This document shows, piece after piece, positions 16,889 through 21,534 of a DNA stretch of 21,534 bases; position 1 is the stretch's first letter; every line of letters begins with the position of its first letter. The stretch is taken from the NCBI GenBank assembly GCA_041748075.1, contig JBGTDX010000014.1, positions 1 to 21,534 on the forward strand, written 5' to 3'. A program made the position numbers and the translations under genes. The stretch comes from JBGSYJ01 sp041748075. GTDB taxonomy: Bacteria > Acidobacteriota > Thermoanaerobaculia > Gp7-AA8. Below the pieces are notes generated by a model. That model was not told where the DNA came from. It saw nothing but the letters and a program-made list of their open reading frames with translations, and searched no databases.

Positions 16889-18211
16889 GGTGTTGTGATG
16901 GATGCCGAGCGTGTGACCGACTTCATGAGCCGACAGCTGACGGATCCGCGCGAGCGCGAGCTCCGTCGGCGACGTCGTCGGGTCGAGCGTCGCGAGAACT
17001 TCGGGGTTCGCCCCTTCATAAGGTGGAATCAGTCCCGAGGCGAGCAGAACGTCCTGCCGGATGCGGAGCGAACCGAGAGAGACGTTCCCCTTGATGATCT
17101 CCCCCGTCCGCGGATCGACGACGGCTGACCCGTACGACCATCCCCGCGTCGCACGGTGCACCCAGTTGATCACGTTGTAGCGGATGTCCATCGGATCGGC
17201 ATCTTCCGGGAGATCGTGCACTTCATACGCATTCCGGAACCCCGCTTTCTCGAAGGCCTGTCCCCACCATGCAGCACCATTGACGAGCGCGCTGCGGATC
17301 GGTTCCGGCACACCATGATCGACGTAGTAGACGATCGGCTTCACGACATTCGACACTGCGGCGGTCGGATCCGTCTTCTCGAGACGGTGCCTCGCGATCA
17401 GCCGTCTCTCCAGCGGTCCGTCGAACGGACTCGCGTAGTCATAAATCTCTACGCCAAAATATGCCGACCTAGGATCGAGGCGGCGCGGCTTGTATCCCGG
17501 AGGCGGCAACTCGACGAACGAGTGATGCTGCCGCACCGTCACGATCTCGGGGGTCGGGGTCACCGACGACACGAGCGGACCGGGCCGCCCCGTCGTTACG
17601 AGCGTGATGGTCGCCTCCACTTCAGTGTTCTTCGGAAACGCCTTCGTCCGAGGAAGATAGATTGCGCTTCGGTCAACATCGACGGTGTAGGCGCCCTGAT
17701 TTGCGTCGCGCAGCCGATTCGCTACCCCATGTGCATCACGAAGGAAAAAGCTCGTGCCGTCGACAAGGACTCTGTCGCCTGATTCTGATTCGATCGGAAA
17801 TGACCAGAGAACCGAAGAAGCGAACGACTCTTCGACCGCACGTTGTTCGCCGGCAGTCCCGTCGAGCGCGCGGAACTTCTGGTTCGGCTGCACCATCAGC
17901 ATCTTCTTTCCCACACGCTCGAAACGCACGAAGCGCGTTTCGCCGAGCTGGTTGCGATCCATCCCGATGGGATTCGAACCGACACCGGAAGCTAGCGAAA
18001 CCTGGTAAATCAACTCTGTCCCCGCGGGAGGGAGCTCCAGCAGAAGCCTTCCCTTTTCTGCATCCCAGTGCAGTGGCACGAACCCCTCGAACCGCTCAAG
18101 GCCCTCGGTCTTCGAGGAGAACGTGTCGGGAGCTCGCGTACCGGTGTCAGGCGATGTCGTGGCGCAGCCGGCGATCAGCAGGGCGAGAATCAGCATCGAA
18201 TTAGTGTGCAT
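16856..18211 (-). CDS. Zinc metalloprotease lipoprotein (DUF5117/met-zincin type), truncated just after the zinc motif
   Basis: This 451-residue exported lipoprotein has signal peptide MHTNSMLILALLIAGC with a lipobox at Cys16. The ATG has GGAG 6 nt upstream. The body resembles the DUF5118/DUF5117 region of periplasmic zinc metalloproteases (for example QVSLASGVGSNPIGMDRNQL and FVELPPPGYKPRRLDPRSAY). It ends in the metzincin motif HEVGHTLGIHH (His429, Glu430, His433, His439). After Asn440 the frame runs through 11 unrelated residues to a stop at 16856. The next stretch of the family continues in another frame (16888-16492). Relatives are about 800 residues long, so an internal deletion with frameshift is likely. 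The zinc ligands remain but the rest of the catalytic domain is gone, so activity is doubtful. Confidence 0.8.
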   Translation of the reverse strand: MHTNSMLILALLIAGCATTSPDTGTRAPDTFSSKTEGLERFEGFVPLHWDAEKGRLLLELPPAGTELIYQVSLASGVGSNPIGMDRNQLGETRFVRFERVGKKMLMVQPNQKFRALDGTAGEQRAVEESFASSVLWSFPIESESGDRVLVDGTSFFLRDAHGVANRLRDANQGAYTVDVDRSAIYLPRTKAFPKNTEVEATITLVTTGRPGPLVSSVTPTPEIVTVRQHHSFVELPPPGYKPRRLDPRSAYFGVEIYDYASPFDGPLERRLIARHRLEKTDPTAAVSNVVKPIVYYVDHGVPEPIRSALVNGAAWWGQAFEKAGFRNAYEVHDLPEDADPMDIRYNVINWVHRATRGWSYGSAVVDPRTGEIIKGNVSLGSLRIRQDVLLASGLIPPYEGANPEVLATLDPTTSPTELALARIRQLSAHEVGHTLGIHHNTCARCATHTLP

Positions 18212-18231
18212 TCAGATCTCCATTCGTAATT

Positions 18232-18359
18232 GAATGACGGAACCATCATTGTGGCGAGTAAGTGGACGACGTGTCATTCTGAGCGCAGCGAAGAATCCCC
18301 CCGCCTAGAGGCGAGTCCGCAAGTCCTCAGGGGATCCTTCGCTTCGCTCAGGATGACAC
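18232..18359. repeat. Composite palindromic repeat (copy 2)
   Basis: The arms 18271-18300 and 18330-18359 are inverted repeats with 27 of 30 matches, and share the GAGCGAAGCGAAGG-type core with the element at 3498-3580. A left flank (18232-18262) of GAATGACGGAAC and TCATTGTGGCGAG also occurs at 21383-21410. The element fills most of the gap between the divergent metalloprotease and first CbiX genes. No other gene is seen in 18212-18431. Confidence 0.88.
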
Positions 18360-18431
18360 TCTTCAAACGTCACGGCCCGACTGTCTCCCGGGTCCGGAAG
18401 GGCGAGCGTCGTGACAGGATACAATCAGCCG

Positions 18432-18905
18432 ATGGACGCGATTCTACTCTTCAGCCACGGCAGCATTCTCTGCGGCGCCGAGAGGAATCTCATCGAGCTC
18501 GCCTCGGCGATGCGCGAACGGGGCGATGCGCCCATCGTCGAAGTCGGCTTTCTGAACTACAGCGAGCCCCCCTTCAGGGAGAGCGTCGAGCGGTGCATCG
18601 AGCAGGGTGCAACCCGGATCACCGTCGCCCCATGGTTCCTGATCGCCGGAAAGTTCGTGGTTGACGACCTCCCGGCAACCATCACAGAAGCTCAGGCTGC
18701 CCATCCCGATGTCGAGTTCTCAGTCGCAGGCGTGATCGGTTTCCACCAGCTGCTTGCCGATGCAGTACTCTCCGCCGCCGGCTCGGCGAAGGACCCGGAG
18801 GAATGGCGATCGAATTCGCAGGCCTACTCATGGTGCCGTGAAAGTCTCCGCTGTCCTCTCTACAGGACCGAGGGTTGCCGCGCGCCACAGGAGGCGATGG
18901 CGTGA
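18432..18905 (+). CDS. CbiX-like sirohydrochlorin chelatase paralogue 1 (second metal-binding His replaced)
   Basis: This 157-residue protein starts at ATG 18432 (M-D-A-I-L-L-F-S-H-G-S); a GTG at 18411 would add 7 residues. It aligns without gaps over about 115 residues to the next gene. The family inserts Co2+ or Fe2+ into sirohydrochlorin using two histidines. The first is present (His9), but the second is Phe75 in AGKFVVDDLP, where the neighbour has His75. It also carries a C-terminal extension (about 116-157) with cysteines 135, 141 and 149 (SWCRESLRCPLYRTEGC), absent from the neighbour. It may be a non-catalytic partner, or it may bind metal or a cluster through the tail. The stop overlaps the next start by 4 bases, so the two are co-translated. 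Confidence 0.8.
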   Translation: MDAILLFSHGSILCGAERNLIELASAMRERGDAPIVEVGFLNYSEPPFRESVERCIEQGATRITVAPWFLIAGKFVVDDLPATITEAQAAHPDVEFSVAGVIGFHQLLADAVLSAAGSAKDPEEWRSNSQAYSWCRESLRCPLYRTEGCRAPQEAMA

Positions 18906-19264
18906 AGGCCCTGCTGATCATGGCTCATGGAAGCCCGCGGCCCGAGGCGAATGACGACATCCGTGCGGTCGCTGAAGTGATCCGCTCGAGGAACGAGTAT
19001 CCGATCGTCGAGATCGGCTATCTCGACTGCAACGATCCCGACATCGGTGCCGCGGTCGACCTCTGTGTCGCTGCGGGCGCGGTGGAGATTGTCGCAGTCC
19101 CCTACTTCCTCCACAGCGGGAAACATTTCGTGCGGGATCTTCCCGACGCACTGAAGGACGCCGCCTCGCGCCATCCAGGTGTGGTAATTCAGATGGGCGA
19201 TTATCTAGGCCGGCAGCCCGCGATGTCCGAAGTCCTGCGCGACCGAATCGCCGCCATCACCTGA
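18902..19264 (+). CDS. cbiX: CbiX-like short sirohydrochlorin chelatase (paralogue 2)
   Basis: This is a 120-residue cytoplasmic chelatase-like protein of the short CbiX type, acting in siroheme or cobalamin synthesis. Both expected metal-binding histidines are present: His9 in LLIMAHGSP and His75 in HSGKHFVRDLP. The GTG start at 18902 has AGGAGG 7 nt upstream and overlaps the preceding stop (GTGA). A TTG at 18875 in the same frame has no such site. Short CbiX proteins work as dimers, so a heterodimer with the preceding paralogue is plausible. Metal preference cannot be told from the sequence. The gene converges on the helicase gene with only 14 bases between stops and no clear terminator. 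Confidence 0.85.
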   Translation: MKALLIMAHGSPRPEANDDIRAVAEVIRSRNEYPIVEIGYLDCNDPDIGAAVDLCVAAGAVEIVAVPYFLHSGKHFVRDLPDALKDAASRHPGVVIQMGDYLGRQPAMSEVLRDRIAAIT

Positions 19265-19278
19265 TCGCATGTGGCAGG

Positions 19279-21306
19279 TCAGCGCTTCTTTTTCGGGCCT
19301 GATTTGTCGAACTTCCGGCTCGGTTTCGCAGTCTTCGACTTCGCGAACGAACTGTAGAACGGTTTCTTCGCGCCCGCTTCCGGTGCCGCGGCGCGTTTTG
19401 CGAACGGTTTCTTCGCTGCCGGAGCAGACGACGCTGGTCCGCTGCGCGAGTATTTCGGTTTCGAAGCTCCGGTCTCCGGAACGAACGATTTCGAGCGGCT
19501 GATCATCGGCTTCTTTCCGCCGTAGGAGGATGCAAGCGGCGGGCGTGCAGCTGCCGCACGAGTGGCCTGAGCGGACTTCTCCGGACCTTCACTCGCAAGC
19601 CGGATGTCGAGGGGGCGGCCGCGAAACTGCGCACCTTTCACGCCGGCGAGAACCTGCGCGCGGTACTTTTCGGGAATCACGACGATCGTCATGTCGTCGC
19701 GGATGTCGATCGGTCCGATCTCGCGTCCCGGCACATCCGCCTCGTTCGCGATCGATCCGACGATGTCGGCCGGACGGATCCCGTCACGTTTCCCGACTGC
19801 CATCGAGAGCCGTACTTTCGGTCCCTCGTCCTCACGTGACGGACGCCCGGTCGCAGCACTTCTGAAAGAGGCTCCACGGGACGCAGGTTCTGCTGCACGG
19901 CCCGCCGAACGCGACGGAGCCTTTCCGCCTGCGGAACGGGCCGGCACATCGCGGCGCGGGGCGGGCGGATACTCGCGTACTACCGGCTCCGGTTCGGGTA
20001 CCAGCGAGCGCGAGCTGTTCGCCATCCGGGCCGCGGCCGCCGCGACTTCGGCCATGTCGAACTGGCCCTCGTCCACGATCTCCTCCACGAGGCTCACGTA
20101 GAGATCGAGGTCGCCCTGCTGCAGGTTCTTGCGGATCGTATCCTTGAACACCGAGATCCTTCGCTGTGTCACATCGGCCCGCGTCGGCATCTTCATCGGC
20201 TTGATCGGCGTGGTGGTGAACTTCTCGATCTCCCTCATCATCCGGCGTTCCCGCGGCGTGATGAAGAGCGTCGCAACTCCGCTCCTGCCTGCCCTGCCGG
20301 TGCGGCCTATACGGTGGACGTAGACCTCGACGTCATTCGGCACGTCGTAGTTGATCACGTGGGAAATCTTGTCGACGTCGAGTCCGCGCGCTGCAACGTC
20401 CGTCGCAACGACGATCTCCACCTGGCCGTTTCGGACCCGCCGGATGACACTCTCCCGCAGCGTCTGCGTCATGTCTCCATGCATTGCCTCAGCAGCAAAG
20501 CCGCGCGCCTCGAGCTTCTCGGCCAGCTCCGCCGCGCCGTTTTTCGTCCTGCGAAAAATCAGAACGGCCTCACTCTCCTCGAGCTCGAGAATCTGCGTCA
20601 GCACTTCCAGCTTCTGCGCCTCGGAGACGTTGAGGAAGCGCTGTTCGATCGCCGGAGCGTTGATGGCTTTGTGCTCGATCTCGATGTTGATCGGATCATT
20701 CAGGTGGCTCTTCGCGATCCTCAGCACCTGCGCAGGCATCGTCGCCGAGAAGAGCGCCACCTGCCGGGGCGAAGGAACCGTCGACAGAATCCGCTCGACT
20801 TCTTCGATGAATCCCATCTTCAGCATCTCGTCCGCTTCGTCGAGCACGAGCGTCTTCACCTTATCCAGACGCAGCGTCTTCCGGTCGAGATGATCGATGA
20901 GCCGGCCCGGGGTTCCCACCACGATCTGGACTCCCCTGTCGAGACGTTTGAGCTGGTGAACGATCGGAGCCCCTCCGTACACGGGAAGGACACTGACGTT
21001 CTTCATCCCCTTCGCGTACGTGTGAAATGCCTCGGCTACCTGCATGGCGAGCTCGCGCGTCGGCGTGAGGATCAGCGCCTGCGTGTGATTGTTCGACACA
21101 TCGAGATTCTGGAGAATCGGGAGCGCGAAGGCCGCCGTCTTTCCCGTTCCCGTCTGCGCCTGCCCGATCAGATCCCGCCCTTCGAGCATCACCGGAATCG
21201 TCCGCCCCTGAATGGGCGTAGGCGCCTCGTAACCGAGGGTGATCAGCGTGTCGACCAGATCTCCCCGGAGACCCAGCGCCGCAAATGTCACTGATGATTC
21301 ACTCAT
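19279..21306 (-). CDS. deaD: DEAD-box ATP-dependent RNA helicase (DeaD/CsdA-like)
   Basis: This cytoplasmic RNA helicase has 675 residues. Motifs in order: Q motif PTPIQ (29-33), Walker A AQTGTGKT (50-57), PTRELA (82-87), GTPGR (131-135), DEAD (156-159), SAT (187-189), ARGLD (306-310) and HRIGRTGR (331-338). A DbpA-type RNA-binding domain lies at about 497-571, after a flexible linker. The tail (580-675) is rich in Lys, Ala and Ser with repeated K-K-P motifs, and probably binds RNA. CsdA relatives act in ribosome assembly and mRNA decay, often at low temperature. I chose ATG 21306 because AGGAG lies 8 nt upstream. A longer frame to TTG 21396 runs into a dispersed repeat and an atypical N-terminus. 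Confidence 0.95.
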   Translation of the reverse strand: MSESSVTFAALGLRGDLVDTLITLGYEAPTPIQGRTIPVMLEGRDLIGQAQTGTGKTAAFALPILQNLDVSNNHTQALILTPTRELAMQVAEAFHTYAKGMKNVSVLPVYGGAPIVHQLKRLDRGVQIVVGTPGRLIDHLDRKTLRLDKVKTLVLDEADEMLKMGFIEEVERILSTVPSPRQVALFSATMPAQVLRIAKSHLNDPINIEIEHKAINAPAIEQRFLNVSEAQKLEVLTQILELEESEAVLIFRRTKNGAAELAEKLEARGFAAEAMHGDMTQTLRESVIRRVRNGQVEIVVATDVAARGLDVDKISHVINYDVPNDVEVYVHRIGRTGRAGRSGVATLFITPRERRMMREIEKFTTTPIKPMKMPTRADVTQRRISVFKDTIRKNLQQGDLDLYVSLVEEIVDEGQFDMAEVAAAAARMANSSRSLVPEPEPVVREYPPAPRRDVPARSAGGKAPSRSAGRAAEPASRGASFRSAATGRPSREDEGPKVRLSMAVGKRDGIRPADIVGSIANEADVPGREIGPIDIRDDMTIVVIPEKYRAQVLAGVKGAQFRGRPLDIRLASEGPEKSAQATRAAAARPPLASSYGGKKPMISRSKSFVPETGASKPKYSRSGPASSAPAAKKPFAKRAAAPEAGAKKPFYSSFAKSKTAKPSRKFDKSGPKKKR

Positions 21307-21382
21307 TCCAATTGCTCCTGACATACATGATGGATGCCGTCGAGGGAAAGGGAAAGGCGGAATTGCGGATCGGTCCAGGAAA

Positions 21383-21475
21383 GAATGACGGAACAAGTCA
21401 TTGTGGCGAGAAATAACGAGCTTGTCATCCCGAGCCTGGTTGTGCGGGCGGGAGGGGCGAGGGATCTCACGCGAC
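21383..21475. repeat. Partial composite repeat (copy 3) near the right edge
   Basis: GAATGACGGAAC and TCATTGTGGCGAG (21383-21410) repeat the left flank of the element at 18232, and GTCATCCCGAGC follows (21424-21435) at the place where copy 2 has its left arm. After that the sequence is a different G/C-rich stretch and no matching right arm is seen before the edge. The rest of 21307-21534 shows no gene. Confidence 0.7.
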
Positions 21476-21534
21476 AGTACATAGTTGCCTCGAGGAGACG
21501 TCCGCGTCGACTTTTCCGGTGCCCAATCCCTTAT

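Noticed and set aside
20314..21294. 326-codon plus-strand frame opposite the helicase
   Set aside because: It is a mirror of a gene carrying every DEAD-box motif; composition is the only reason for its length.
21307..21396. N-terminal extension of the helicase to the TTG at 21396
   Set aside because: The extension enters a dispersed repeat and lacks a ribosome-binding site, whereas ATG 21306 has AGGAG 8 nt upstream.

Overview
The window looks like a GC-rich chromosome segment from a diderm (outer-membrane) bacterium. It holds a TonB-dependent outer-membrane receptor, lipoproteins and TonB C-terminal domains. The combination of a BlaI/M56-TonB cassette, a DUF5117-type zinc metalloprotease, a large secreted S8 protease with a repeated C-terminal module, and many heptamer and palindromic intergenic repeats reminds me most of Acidobacteriota (Thermoanaerobaculia-like). 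This is a judgement from gene style, not a measured phylogeny.

Layout, left to right. (1) 2-682: 3' part of an AI-2E/PerM-type permease gene cut by the left edge. It converges on an iron-uptake cluster across a 9-copy heptamer array. (2) 744-7026, minus strand: the cluster reads TonB-dependent receptor -> FbpA-like lipoprotein -> 26-bp-arm hairpin repeat -> FbpB-like double permease -> FbpC-like ATPase. A promoter-like element and a 19-bp Fur-like palindrome sit ahead of the receptor. (3) 7172-8092: inverted heptamer arrays, then a UbiE/MenG-family methyltransferase. (4) 8112-10817, plus strand: a BlaI-type operator and promoter, a BlaI repressor, and an M56 membrane protease. The protease's periplasmic part is an STN domain plus two TonB C-terminal domains rather than a penicillin sensor. 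(5) 11000-16075: a 1691-residue secreted KP-43-like subtilase with a PKD domain and two tandem ~230-residue terminal units. (6) 16082-16350: a bidirectional terminator and a CsbD stress protein on the minus strand. (7) 16492-18211, minus strand: a metzincin lipoprotease gene broken by an apparent internal deletion just after its zinc motif. (8) 18432-19264: two overlapping CbiX-like chelatase genes; the first has lost the second metal-binding histidine. (9) 19279-21306, minus strand: a DeaD/CsdA-like DEAD-box helicase with a DbpA RNA-binding domain.

How the parts relate: the receptor and FbpABC form a complete ferric-iron route from outer membrane to cytoplasm. BlaI and M56 form a self-regulating signalling pair, in which the sensor domains suggest an input from the TonB/outer-membrane side. 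The two CbiX proteins would insert Fe or Co into sirohydrochlorin. The rest are ordinary housekeeping or secreted functions.

The points most worth a second look are the M56-STN-TonB-TonB fusion, the CbiX pair with His->Phe, the repeated terminal module of the protease, the broken metalloprotease, and the repeat families. I found no tRNA, rRNA, CRISPR array, transposase or phage gene.
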